DNA of 42,043 nt from DATHGT01 sp035317605 (GTDB lineage Bacteria > Methylomirabilota > Methylomirabilia > Rokubacteriales > CSP1-6). Below, one piece after another: positions 7,949 through 16,171 of this stretch (position 1 is its first letter; every line of letters starts with the position of its first letter). Both the position numbers and the translations under genes were made by a program. The DNA lies in assembly GCA_035317605.1 (NCBI GenBank), contig DATHGT010000090.1:1-42043 (forward strand), written 5' to 3'. The notes beneath the pieces were generated by a model. That model saw nothing but the letters and a program-made list of their open reading frames with translations. It searched no databases and had not been told where the DNA came from.

Positions 7949-8368
7949 TCACGGAAAGATGCGGACCATGCGACCGGAGGTGACGGAGAGGAAGCCCTGG
8001 AGCCCGCTGGTCGTGAAGCTTCCCGCGGAGCCGTTGGGCTGGTCGAGCTGGAAGCTGAAGCTGCTGGCGGGGGGTTGGGTGAGCGACAAGCCCGAGGGGA
8101 ACAGGAGCTGTCCCGTTCCGCTCACGCCATTCGTGTTGCCGAACGCGGCGAACCACTGGCCATGGTTGCCTGACGGGCCGAACGTGAGGATGGTCGCGAC
8201 GAGGGTCTGGCCCGACACCGAGAAGTTGAAGAACACCGGCACCGTCGCGCCTTGCACCGCGTAGATGGAGCCGTTGGACTGCGCGGAGGCCGGCGTCGGT
8301 CCGAGCGCGACGACCAGGAGAAGCATCGAGAACGTCGCGACGACTCTCACGAGACGAAAGGGACGCAT
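7949..8368 (-). CDS. Small secreted protein of unknown family in the porin-cytochrome operon
   Basis: A 139-residue protein with a clear signal peptide (residues 1-29, ending ASAQ). The mature part of about 110 residues is rich in Gly, Ser, Thr, Phe and aromatic residues and looks all-beta. It contains no cysteine and no heme motif. I do not recognise a family. It is the first gene of the three-gene operon (GAGGTGG before the ATG), 10 nt ahead of the decaheme cytochrome, so its product is likely a periplasmic or surface partner of that complex. The functional link is inferred from position only. Confidence 0.75.
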   Translation of the reverse strand: MRPFRLVRVVATFSMLLLVVALGPTPASAQSNGSIYAVQGATVPVFFNFSVSGQTLVATILTFGPSGNHGQWFAAFGNTNGVSGTGQLLFPSGLSLTQPPASSFSFQLDQPNGSAGSFTTSGLQGFLSVTSGRMVRIFP

Positions 8369-8484
8369 CGGCCACCTCGCTCGGGCTGATCTTCCGAATG
8401 GTAACGCTCGAAGGTGAACGGAAGATCCCGCGGTGGAATCGGATGCTAGAATGCCGTCACGTCTCTTCGCTTCGAGGTGACATC

Positions 8485-9705
8485 ATGACCGTGGCGCTCA
8501 ACTGGGGACGCTGCTCCACTCGACCGATTCTCATGATCCCCGGGCCGACGGAAATGCCGTTCCCGGTCATCCAGGCCCTCAACCAGCCCCCGTCCATTCA
8601 ATACGACGCGAGCTTCGACGAGGAGGTGCTGGAGCCGACGACGTCGGGCCTGCGTGAGGTGTTCCAGACGCGGCACGAAGTGATCCTGCTGCCGGGCTCG
8701 GGCCGCACCGCGCTCGAAGCGGGGGCGCTCTCGGTGATCGAGCCCGGCGACCGGGTGCTCGTGGTGGCCGCCGGCCAGTTCGGCGTGCTCATGCGCGAGA
8801 TCATGGCCCGCGTGGGAGCGGAGCTCACCGAATTCACCGTCGAGGCCGGTCGCCCGCTCGACCTGGAGCGCCTGCGCGCGGAGGCTCGCCGCGTGCGGCC
8901 CAAGGCCATCACGCTCGTGCACAACGAGACGTCCACGGGGACGACGTATCCCGCCGCCGAGGTCGGGCGCATCGCGCGCGAGGTCGAGGCGCTGTTCCTC
9001 CTCGACACCGTGTCGTCGCTGGCCGGCATCGACGTGCGCACCGACGAGTGGGGCGTGGACCTCTGCATGACCGGCTCGCAGAAGTGCCTGGCCGCGCCGC
9101 TGGGCCTCGCGCTCGCCTCGGTCGGCCCGCGCGCGTGGGAGGCGATGGAGCGACGCCGCACCACGGCGACGAGCTATGCCTACGACCTGCTGCGCTGGAA
9201 GCAGCTGTGGATTCCCCAGTCCCGCGGCGGCGGGGTGAAGCCGGGCGCCCCGCGACGCCAGCCCGTCTCGATCCCCACGCACCTCACGGCCGCGATGAGC
9301 GTGGCGGTCCGGCTCGTCCTCGACGAGGGTCTGGCCCACCGATTCCGCCGTCACGAGGCGGCGGCGGCCGCGCTGCGCGCGGGGCTCGAGGCCATGGCGC
9401 TCGAGATGTTCCCCGACCCCTCGGTGTGGTCCAACACGGTCTCGTGCGTGCGGACGCCTCCCCACGTGGAGCCCGAAGCCGTGGTGACCCGCATGCGCCG
9501 CGACCACGGGATCCTCATCGGCACCGGTCTGGCCGAGCTGCGCACGAGCACGCTCCGCATCGGTACCATGGGGATCACCTCGAGCCCGCAGTACGTGCTG
9601 CCGACGCTCTCGGCCCTGGAGCTGACGCTGCGTGACGTCGGCTTCAAGGCCGATCCCGGCGCGGGCGTGGCCGCGGCGCAACGGGTCTTCGCGGACCGGT
9701 CGTAG
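8485..9705 (+). CDS. Class V PLP aminotransferase (alanine/serine-glyoxylate aminotransferase family)
   Basis: A 406-residue fold-type I, PLP-dependent aminotransferase. PMIPGPTEMP-like sequence at the N-terminus (ILMIPGPTEMP), the GSGRTALEA phosphate loop, Asp174 (LLDTVSS, which pairs with the pyridine nitrogen) and Lys200 (MTGSQKCLAAP, Schiff base) mark the alanine-glyoxylate/serine-glyoxylate/phosphoserine branch. I use the ATG at 8485 because GAGGTGA sits just before it; an in-frame start 87 nt upstream has no such site. A 2-hydroxyacid dehydrogenase follows after 8 nt, a pairing that could interconvert an amino acid and a hydroxyacid through the oxoacid (for example serine/hydroxypyruvate/glycerate). 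That pathway is an inference; the exact substrate is not determined. Confidence 0.9.
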   Translation: MTVALNWGRCSTRPILMIPGPTEMPFPVIQALNQPPSIQYDASFDEEVLEPTTSGLREVFQTRHEVILLPGSGRTALEAGALSVIEPGDRVLVVAAGQFGVLMREIMARVGAELTEFTVEAGRPLDLERLRAEARRVRPKAITLVHNETSTGTTYPAAEVGRIAREVEALFLLDTVSSLAGIDVRTDEWGVDLCMTGSQKCLAAPLGLALASVGPRAWEAMERRRTTATSYAYDLLRWKQLWIPQSRGGGVKPGAPRRQPVSIPTHLTAAMSVAVRLVLDEGLAHRFRRHEAAAAALRAGLEAMALEMFPDPSVWSNTVSCVRTPPHVEPEAVVTRMRRDHGILIGTGLAELRTSTLRIGTMGITSSPQYVLPTLSALELTLRDVGFKADPGAGVAAAQRVFADRS

Positions 9706-9713
9706 CCGGCGCG

Positions 9714-10700
9714 ATGGCGGACAAGCGCGCGGCCGTCGACATCTGCGTCCCCGACGACTTTCCCTCGGTCTTCGAGAAGACGGTCGCCCACGAGAAGGCG
9801 AAATCGCTGGGCGACGTCCGCGTCCACGCCGCGCGCGGGGCCGACGACGAGGCGGAGCTGATCCGGCGGATCGACCGCGCGCGGATCGTCATCAACATCC
9901 GCGCCCACGCGCGCTTCACCGAGGGCGTGTTCGCGGCGTGCCGGCGCCTCGAGATGGTCTCGATCTGGGGAACCGGCACCGACAACGTCGACCTCGGCGC
10001 GGCCGGGCGCCACGGCGTCACCGTCACCAACACCCCGGGCACCAACGCGTTCGCGGTCGCGGAGCACACGCTCGCGCTCATGCTCGCCCTCGCCCGCCGC
10101 ATCCCGCGGCTCGATCAGGAGATGCGCGAAGGCAAGTGGCCGCGCGAGTTGCTCACCCAGCTCCTCGGCAAGACCGTCGGCGTGTTCGGCATCGGTACGA
10201 TCGGCGCGCGCGTGGTGGCGCTCACCAAGGCCATCGGCATGGAGCCCCTGGCCTGGAGCCTGCGCGGTCAGCCCGAGCGGGTCGAGGCGCTCGGCGCCCG
10301 CGCGGCGTCGAAAGAGGACATCCTCAAGGAGGCCGACGTCGTCACCCTCCACCTGCGGCTGGTCCCCGAGACGCGCGGCTTCCTCGGGCGCCGCGAGCTG
10401 GGCTCGATGAAGCGCTCGGCCCTGCTGGTGAACACCGCGCGCGGCGCCCTCGTCGAGCGGGACGCCCTGCTCGAAGCGCTGTCGGGGGGCAAGATCGCGG
10501 GCGCGGCCCTCGACGTGTTCCACGACGAGCCGCTCAAGCCGGGCGACCCCCTGCTCGGCCGCGACAACGTCGTGCTCTCGCCTCACAACGCCGGGCAGAC
10601 GCCGGAAGTCCTGCGCGACGGCTTGCTGCGCGCAGTGCTGAACGTCGAGAACTTCCTGGCCGGACATGCGACCGACGTCGTCGTCGCTCCCGTCAGATAG
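9714..10700 (+). CDS. D-isomer-specific 2-hydroxyacid dehydrogenase
   Basis: A 328-residue NAD(P)-dependent dehydrogenase. The Rossmann motif GxGxxG is at residues 159-164 (VFGIGTIG). The catalytic set of the family is present: Arg243 (NTARGALV), Glu272 (FHDEPL) and His291 (LSPHNAGQ). The substrate loop GTGTDNVDL is also conserved. It resembles phosphoglycerate, glycerate/hydroxypyruvate and glyoxylate reductases but lacks the C-terminal ACT domain of long SerA proteins. It is probably co-transcribed with the aminotransferase. The substrate is unproven. Confidence 0.92.
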   Translation: MADKRAAVDICVPDDFPSVFEKTVAHEKAKSLGDVRVHAARGADDEAELIRRIDRARIVINIRAHARFTEGVFAACRRLEMVSIWGTGTDNVDLGAAGRHGVTVTNTPGTNAFAVAEHTLALMLALARRIPRLDQEMREGKWPRELLTQLLGKTVGVFGIGTIGARVVALTKAIGMEPLAWSLRGQPERVEALGARAASKEDILKEADVVTLHLRLVPETRGFLGRRELGSMKRSALLVNTARGALVERDALLEALSGGKIAGAALDVFHDEPLKPGDPLLGRDNVVLSPHNAGQTPEVLRDGLLRAVLNVENFLAGHATDVVVAPVR

Positions 10701-10829
10701 GGTCACCTTCGCCTGACATCGGGCAGTCTGCTGGCCCCCGGGGCAGGGCCGCCGCCCCTCGTACCTCCGTAAGCCACGAATTCCAGGGCCGTTTCGAGTC
10801 CGGCATCAGTCGTGCTACCGCGACGGCGC

Positions 10830-11276
10830 ATGATTCGAGACGAAGAGGCCCCGCGTGTCGACCGCGACGTCGAGGGCGAGATCGAAGTCGCCGACGTGCT
10901 GAGCGGGCTCGTGGTGGTGTCGGTCGGCCGCGGCGGTCCCGTGCAAGCGGCCGTGAACCGCGCGTTGAAGGCGGCCGGAGCCATCGTGCTGGTCAAGACC
11001 TCAGCCGCCGACGTGCTTCGGATGCTGGCTGCCTTCGTTCCGAGCGTGGTCGTCACCGAGGTCGTCCCCGGCGACGACACGGGGACGCGGATGCTCAGCG
11101 AGATCCAGCAGCGGCCCCTCGAGCGCGGCGGCGGACTGCCCGTCGTCGGGGTGAGCTGGGAGACCCTCGACCCCGCGCCCCTGCTCCACGCGGGATTTCA
11201 CGGCGCGCTGGTGGGACCGTTCGACGCCATCGACGTTGCGCGCGCGGTCCTCAAAGCGGTGCGTCGGCGAAGCTGA
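10830..11276 (+). CDS. Degenerate response-regulator receiver-like protein
   Basis: A 148-residue protein whose strand-helix pattern follows a CheY-type receiver from about residue 23 to the end. The usual phosphoacceptor position at the end of the third strand reads VVVTEVVPG, with Glu in place of Asp. The two N-terminal acidic residues are absent (VVVSVGRGG), and the conserved Lys near the C-terminus is Gly (ALVGPFD). It should therefore not be phosphorylated and may act as a constitutive or protein-binding pseudo-receiver. No output domain is attached. ATG at 10830 is used; a GTG at 10812 is possible, and neither has a strong ribosome site. The family call rests on pattern only. Confidence 0.6.
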   Translation: MIRDEEAPRVDRDVEGEIEVADVLSGLVVVSVGRGGPVQAAVNRALKAAGAIVLVKTSAADVLRMLAAFVPSVVVTEVVPGDDTGTRMLSEIQQRPLERGGGLPVVGVSWETLDPAPLLHAGFHGALVGPFDAIDVARAVLKAVRRRS

Positions 11277-11340
11277 GAACGTGGCAGTGCGAGGTGAGCC
11301 GCGCCAGCGGCGAGCCGAGCCCTTCAATGATCGAAATTCT

Positions 11341-11369
11341 GGCTTGGGGCCCGCCGCTAGGCCCCCCAT
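11341..11369. repeat. Dispersed G-rich palindromic repeat, copy A
   Basis: This short variant has GGCTTGGGG followed by CCGC..GCTAGGCCCCCCAT. It overlaps the last codons and the TAG stop of the deacetylase (minus strand), so the end of that protein derives from the repeat. It matches the copy at 28063-28097 best. Confidence 0.55.
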
Positions 11370-12232
11370 GTGGCCTTGTAGTGCTCGTAGATCTCCTCGC
11401 CCGTCGCCATCCACACCCCCTTCTGCTTGCGGATGTAGTCGTACACGGCCTCGAAGTACTTGATGCGATGGGGGACGCCGGAGATGTACGGGTGGACGGC
11501 CAGCGCCATCACGCGCGGGGTCTTGGCCCCCTCGGCGTAGAGCCGGTCGAACTGATCGCGGGCGCGCTGGAGCCACTCGGACGACGCGTGGTGATGCAGG
11601 ACCATCATCGTGATGTCGTTGAGCTCGATCGTGTAGGGAATCGAGACGAGCGGGCCCGCGACGGTCTTGATGTCGTAGGGCACGTCGTCGTTCACCCAGT
11701 CGGACACGTACTCGATGCCCTCCTCGGCGAGGATGTCGAGGGTCTCCCAGGTCTCCGTGAGCCCCGGTCCCAGCCACCCCTTCGGCTTGCTCCCCGTGAA
11801 CTCGCGAATGAGCGAGATCGACTCGCGGATCGTCTGGCGCTGGTCGGGCACGAGGTGCAGCGCCCCCTGCTTGACCGCGTGCCCCATGAACTCCCAGCCC
11901 GCGTCCTTCATGGCCTGGGCGACCGGCGAGTAGGACCGGCACACGTTGGCGTTGATCGCGGTCGTGGCCCGGATGTTCCGCCTCTTCAACGCGTCGTACA
12001 CCCGCCAGAAGCCCACGCGCATCCCGTAGTCGTGCCACGCCCAGTTCGGGACGTCGGGCACCGTCGCCACGCCCTGCGGCGCCGGCAGGTACTGGCGGGC
12101 CATGGGCTTGTCGATGTCCCACTCTTCGACGTTGACGATGGTCCAGACGGCGATGCGCGCCCCCTTGGGCAGCTTGAACGGCCGGCGGGCCGTGATGGGG
12201 GTGTAATCGAAGCGGTCACGGGGCACCTTCAC
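11357..12232 (-). CDS. Polysaccharide deacetylase-family (CE4, PuuE-like) hydrolase
   Basis: A cytoplasmic NodB-fold hydrolase of about 291 residues, without a signal peptide. It resembles the PuuE/allantoinase-like branch rather than secreted chitin or peptidoglycan deacetylases: WTIVNVEEWD near the N-terminus, EFMGHAV, GLTETWETLDILAEEGIEY and LAVHPYISG carry the expected metal- and substrate-binding positions. I choose the GTG at 12232, since the GGAGG overlaps the other possible GTG at 12238. The stop codon lies inside repeat copy A. It is divergent from the liv operon. The substrate could be allantoin-like or another C-N compound, and is not determinable here. Confidence 0.85.
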   Translation of the reverse strand: MKVPRDRFDYTPITARRPFKLPKGARIAVWTIVNVEEWDIDKPMARQYLPAPQGVATVPDVPNWAWHDYGMRVGFWRVYDALKRRNIRATTAINANVCRSYSPVAQAMKDAGWEFMGHAVKQGALHLVPDQRQTIRESISLIREFTGSKPKGWLGPGLTETWETLDILAEEGIEYVSDWVNDDVPYDIKTVAGPLVSIPYTIELNDITMMVLHHHASSEWLQRARDQFDRLYAEGAKTPRVMALAVHPYISGVPHRIKYFEAVYDYIRKQKGVWMATGEEIYEHYKATWGA

Positions 12233-12238
12233 GGACAC

Positions 12239-12314
12239 CTCCAGGGAGAAGTTGCGCCTATACTAACGATTTCTAGGCTAAAATTGGTAACGGTATGACC
12301 ACTACACCCCTGCC
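12239..12314. promoter_or_regulatory. AT-rich divergent promoter region between deacetylase and liv operon
   Basis: A 76-bp spacer that is much richer in A/T than its surroundings, containing TATACT at 12259-12264 and TAAAAT at 12279-12284. These could be -10 boxes for the two diverging genes, but no convincing -35 boxes at correct spacing are visible. A promoter is expected here from the gene layout. Confidence 0.4.
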
Positions 12315-13178
12315 GTGACCACCGAGTTCTGGGTCACCCAGGCCTTCAACGGACTGTCCTACGGGGCCCTCCTGTTCCTCCTGGCCAGCGGGCTGTCCCT
12401 GATCTTCGGGGTCATGCGCGTGGTCAACCTCGCCCACGGCTCCTACTTCATGCTCGGGGGCTACGTCGGCCTGTCGGTGGTCTGGCGGACGGGCAGCTTC
12501 GTGGCCGCCCTCGCGGGCGGCGCCCTGGCCATCGCCCTCATCGGTGTGGGCATGGAGCGGCTCTTCCTGCGCCGGCTCCCCGCCACCCAGACCCTGGGCC
12601 AGGTCCTCATGACCATCGGGTTCGCGCTGATCTTCCAGGACGTGGCCCTCCTCGTGTGGGGCGGCGACCCCTACACCATCCCGGTCCCATCGGTGCTGGG
12701 CGGGTCGGTCCGGGTCGGCGGCCTATTGTTCCCATCTTACCGCATCTTCATCGTGGCCGTGGCCCTGGCCATCGGGGCCGCCCTGTGGCTGGCCCTGGAG
12801 GGCACCCGCGCGGGGGCGCTGATCCGGGCCGCCGTGGACGACGCGGAGATGGCCCAGGGCGTGGGCATCAACGTCCCCACCGTGTCGCTGCTGGTGTTCG
12901 CGCTGGGGGCGGGGCTGGCCGCGCTGGGCGGGGTGATCGGCGGCGCGTTCCTGGGCGTCTACCCGGGCGCCGATTTCGAGGTGCTGCCCTACGCGTTCGT
13001 GGTGGTGATCGTGGGCGGCCTGGGCAGCCTGCCCGGCGCGATGGTCGGCAGCCTCCTCGTCGGCTTGCTCGACAACTTCGGCAAGGCCCTCTTCCCCGAG
13101 CTCTCGTACTTCACGCTGTTCGCCCCCATGGCGTTGATCCTGGCCCTCCGGCCGACGGGGCTGTTCGGCCGCGCGTGA
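12315..13178 (+). CDS. livH: Branched-chain amino acid ABC transporter permease LivH (set 1)
   Basis: A 287-residue inner-membrane permease of the LivH family. It has about eight hydrophobic segments, the N-terminal block NGLSYGALLFLLASGLSLIF, the signature MRVVNLAHGSYFMLGGY and the C-terminal GLLDNFGKALFPELSYFT. It forms a heterodimeric channel with LivM. GTG start; its stop overlaps the livM start by one base (TGATG). First gene of a complete five-gene operon livHMKGF. LivH-type systems also carry urea, amides and aromatic acids, so the substrate is open. Confidence 0.95.
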   Translation: MTTEFWVTQAFNGLSYGALLFLLASGLSLIFGVMRVVNLAHGSYFMLGGYVGLSVVWRTGSFVAALAGGALAIALIGVGMERLFLRRLPATQTLGQVLMTIGFALIFQDVALLVWGGDPYTIPVPSVLGGSVRVGGLLFPSYRIFIVAVALAIGAALWLALEGTRAGALIRAAVDDAEMAQGVGINVPTVSLLVFALGAGLAALGGVIGGAFLGVYPGADFEVLPYAFVVVIVGGLGSLPGAMVGSLLVGLLDNFGKALFPELSYFTLFAPMALILALRPTGLFGRA

Positions 13179-14122
13179 TGAGCCGCCGTGTCCTGGGCGC
13201 CGCCGTGGTGCTCGCGGGACTGGGCGTGATCGCGCCGTTCTTGCCGTCCTATCCGCTGACCCTGCTGATCCAGGCGTTGATCTCGGCGATCTTCGCCATG
13301 AGCCTCGACGTCCTGCTCGGCTACACCGGCTTGCCCTCGCTCGGCCACGCGGCGTACTTCGGCGTGGCCGCCTATGCCGTCGCCATCCTCGCCGTCGAAC
13401 GGGGCGCCGGGTTTGCGACCTGCCTGGTGGCGGCGCTGGCCGCGGCCGCCCTCACCGCGGCGCTCTTCGGCGTGCTCGCCATCCGGGCGACCGGCACGTA
13501 TTTCCTCATGATCACGCTGGCCCTCGGCATGGTCGTGTGGGGGCTGGCCTTCCGCTGGGTGTCGATGACCAAGGGCGACAACGGGATCTCGGGGGTGGCG
13601 CGGCCGGCGCTGGGGCTGCCGTGGGACCTCGCCATGCCCCTGCCCTTCTTCTACTTCACGCTGACCTGCGCGGGGCTCGCCTGGTGGCTCCTCGGGGTGC
13701 TCGTCCGCTCGCCCTTCGGCATGAGCCTCAAGGGCATCCGCGAGAGCGAATCGCGGATGCAGAGCCTCGGCTACAACGTGTGGCTCCACAAGTACCTGGC
13801 CTTCGTGCTGTCGGGACTCTTCGCGGGCTTCGCGGGCGCGCTGTGGGCGTACTACAACGGGTTCGTGAGTCCGGTCGACGTGCAGCTGGTGACCTCGGTG
13901 GAGGCGCTCCTCATGGTCGCGCTGGGCGGCTCCGGCACCCTGGTGGGACCGGCTCTGGGCGCCCTCCTGATCGTGTTCCTCAAGAACTTCGTGAGCGTCT
14001 ACACCAAGCGGTGGCTGTTGATCCTCGGTGCCGTGTACATCGGCGTCATCCTGTTCGCCCCCCGCGGGATCGTGGGCGCCCTCCGCGCGGAGGCGACGCC
14101 GCTGCCCCGAGGCGAGTCGTGA
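13178..14122 (+). CDS. livM: Branched-chain amino acid ABC transporter permease LivM (set 1)
   Basis: A 314-residue permease, partner of LivH. Family blocks are visible: GYTGLPSLGHAAYFGVAAY near the N-terminus, RSPFGMSLKGIRESESRMQSLGYN (read in pieces; the cytoplasmic EAA-like loop that meets the ATPases) and GGSGTLVGPALGALLI. There are about nine hydrophobic segments. It overlaps livH by one base, and the binding-protein gene follows after 32 nt. Its sequence ends simply in PLPRGES, with no repeat-derived tail such as that in the second LivM of this window. Confidence 0.95.
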   Translation: MSRRVLGAAVVLAGLGVIAPFLPSYPLTLLIQALISAIFAMSLDVLLGYTGLPSLGHAAYFGVAAYAVAILAVERGAGFATCLVAALAAAALTAALFGVLAIRATGTYFLMITLALGMVVWGLAFRWVSMTKGDNGISGVARPALGLPWDLAMPLPFFYFTLTCAGLAWWLLGVLVRSPFGMSLKGIRESESRMQSLGYNVWLHKYLAFVLSGLFAGFAGALWAYYNGFVSPVDVQLVTSVEALLMVALGGSGTLVGPALGALLIVFLKNFVSVYTKRWLLILGAVYIGVILFAPRGIVGALRAEATPLPRGES

Positions 14123-14154
14123 CCGAGCTTGGCCCCTCTGAAAGGAGAGCGATC

Positions 14155-15405
14155 ATGAACGTGAAGCGTGCACGCATCGTCGCCGTCGTGGTCCTCCTCG
14201 GCCTCGCCGTCTCGCTGGGCGGGCCCACCGCCGCCGCCGCCCAGGGCGGCCCCATCAAGATCGGGCTCCTCGCCCCGCTCACCGGGGCCTTCGCCGCCCT
14301 CGGCAAGGACATGCTCAACGGCACCGAGCTGTACCTCGACGAGGTCGGCCGCCAGGTCGCCGGCCGCAAGATCGAGCTGATCGTGGAGGACACCGAGGGC
14401 AACACCGCCACCGCGCTGACCAAGGCGCGCAAGCTCGTCGACCAGGACAAGATCCACGTGCTGACCGGCGGCCTGCTGGCCTCCACCGGGTACGCGCTGC
14501 ATCCGTTCGCCGACGCCCAGAAGATCCCCACCACCTATCCGGTGATGGCCTCCGACGACCTCACCCAGCGCAAGCCCGCCAAGTGGGTGGTGCGCACGGG
14601 GTGGGCGACCAGCCAGCCCATGCATCCCTTCGCGGACTGGGTGGTCAAGAACACCAAACACCGAAAGGTCGTGACCATCGCCATGGACTACGCGTTCGGC
14701 TGGGAGACGGTGGGCGGCTTCCAGCGGACCTTCGAGGAAGGGGGCGGCCAGATCGTCCAGAAGATCTGGACCCCGCTCAACACCAACGACTTCGCCCCGT
14801 TCCTGGCCCAGATCAAGCCCGACGCCGACGCGGTGCTGGCCCTGATGGTCGGCCGGCTCGCCCTGCAGTTCATGAAGCAGTACGAGGAGACCGGGCGCAA
14901 GGCCAAGCAGCCGCTGCTCGGGGGCGGGACCACCACCGACGAGTCGGTGTTGCCACAGATGGGTGACGAGGCGCTCGGGGCCATCACCGCCCTGCACTAC
15001 TCGGCGGCCCTCGGGACCCCGCAGAACCAGAAGTTCTTCAAGGTGTTCGAGGCCAAGGCCGGCAAGATCCCGTCCTACTACTCGGAGGCCTGCTACACGG
15101 GGGCGCGCTGGATCGTGGAGGCCATCAAGGCCGTGGGCGGCAAGGTCGAGGACCGGGAAGCACTGCTGGCCGCGCTGCGCAAGGTCGAGATGCGGGATGC
15201 GCCGCGCGGACCGATCAGCGTCGATCGCTGGGGCAATCCGATCCAGACCATCTACGTGCGCAAGGTCGAGCGGGTCGGCGGCAAGCTCCAGAACACGGTC
15301 ATCGCCACCATGCCCGCGGTCAGCCAGTTCTGGAAGTACAACCCCGACGAATACCTGAAGCTGCCGCTCTACACGCGCGAGTATCCGCCCTGCAAGGCGT
15401 GCTGA
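14155..15405 (+). CDS. Liv-type ABC transporter substrate-binding protein (set 1)
   Basis: A 416-residue periplasmic binding protein (Peripla_BP_6, LivJ/LivK fold). The signal peptide (1-29) ends AAAAQ, and the mature start GPIKIGLLAPLTGAFAALGKDM is characteristic of the fold. A strong AAAGGAG precedes the ATG at 14155. It lies between the permease and ATPase genes of its operon, so it is the cognate receptor. The ligand is unknown; many proteins of this class bind aromatic or organic acids rather than leucine. The C-terminus ends PPCKAC, with two closely spaced cysteines. Confidence 0.93.
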   Translation: MNVKRARIVAVVVLLGLAVSLGGPTAAAAQGGPIKIGLLAPLTGAFAALGKDMLNGTELYLDEVGRQVAGRKIELIVEDTEGNTATALTKARKLVDQDKIHVLTGGLLASTGYALHPFADAQKIPTTYPVMASDDLTQRKPAKWVVRTGWATSQPMHPFADWVVKNTKHRKVVTIAMDYAFGWETVGGFQRTFEEGGGQIVQKIWTPLNTNDFAPFLAQIKPDADAVLALMVGRLALQFMKQYEETGRKAKQPLLGGGTTTDESVLPQMGDEALGAITALHYSAALGTPQNQKFFKVFEAKAGKIPSYYSEACYTGARWIVEAIKAVGGKVEDREALLAALRKVEMRDAPRGPISVDRWGNPIQTIYVRKVERVGGKLQNTVIATMPAVSQFWKYNPDEYLKLPLYTREYPPCKAC

Positions 15406-15427
15406 TGCGACGCTGGGAGGGCGCCCG

Positions 15428-16171
15428 CTGAGCCCTCCCGCGCTCGCGCTCGACGGCGTGTCGCGGGCCTTCGGCGGGCTGCGGGCGGTCGACGCGGTGT
15501 CGCTCGCCGTGCGTCCGGGCGAGCGCCGCGCCCTCATCGGGCCGAACGGAGCCGGCAAGACCACGCTCTTCAACCTGATCGCGGGGACGATCCCGGTCTC
15601 CGCGGGATCGATCCGGCTCTTCGGCCGCGACGTCACGGGGACAGCGCCCCATCGACGGGCCGCCCTCGGTCTGGCCCGCACGTTCCAGATCAACAACCTG
15701 TTCCCGGCGCTGACCGTGCTGGAGAACTGCCTGCTGGCCGTGCAGGCCCTCACGCGGACCAAGTTCTCGATGCTGCGCCCGCACACCGCCTATCCCCCGC
15801 TGGCCGAGCGGGCCCGCGCCACGCTGGCCCTGGTGGGACTCGACGACCGCCGGGACACCACCGTCCGCAACCTCTCCCACGGCGAGCAGCGCCAGCTGGA
15901 GATCGCGCTGGCCCTCGCTGGCCGCCCAAAGGTGCTCTTGCTCGACGAGCCGACCGCGGGCCTGTCGCCCGCGGAGTCCCAGCACATGGCCCGCCTGCTC
16001 CAGACCCTCGACCCCGCGATCACGGTGTTGATGATCGAGCACGACATGGACATCGCCCTGGAAATGGCCGAGCACGTCACGGTCCTTCACTACGGACGCG
16101 TCATCGCCGACGGCCGCCGCGACGACGTCAAGGCCGACCCGCTGGTGCGGGAGATCTATCTCGGTGCTTGA
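15428..16171 (+). CDS. livG: Branched-chain amino acid ABC transporter ATPase LivG (set 1), probable CTG start
   Basis: An ABC ATPase with Walker A GPNGAGKTT, signature LSHGEQ, Walker B LLLDEP and the switch His in IEHDMD. The first ATG/GTG in frame is the GTG at 15458, but starting there removes the first beta strand (PALALDGVSRAF) that LivG proteins need. A CTG at 15428 lies 7 nt after GGGAGG and restores the full strand, so I place the start there. No other suitable ATG, GTG or TTG is seen between the binding-protein stop and this point. It overlaps livF by 8 nt. Confidence 0.85.
   Translation: MSPPALALDGVSRAFGGLRAVDAVSLAVRPGERRALIGPNGAGKTTLFNLIAGTIPVSAGSIRLFGRDVTGTAPHRRAALGLARTFQINNLFPALTVLENCLLAVQALTRTKFSMLRPHTAYPPLAERARATLALVGLDDRRDTTVRNLSHGEQRQLEIALALAGRPKVLLLDEPTAGLSPAESQHMARLLQTLDPAITVLMIEHDMDIALEMAEHVTVLHYGRVIADGRRDDVKADPLVREIYLGA

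Noticed and set aside
9632..12298. 888-residue plus-strand frame
   Set aside because: Shifted frame over the dehydrogenase and pseudo-receiver, antisense over the deacetylase; Arg-rich composition typical of shadows in GC-rich DNA.
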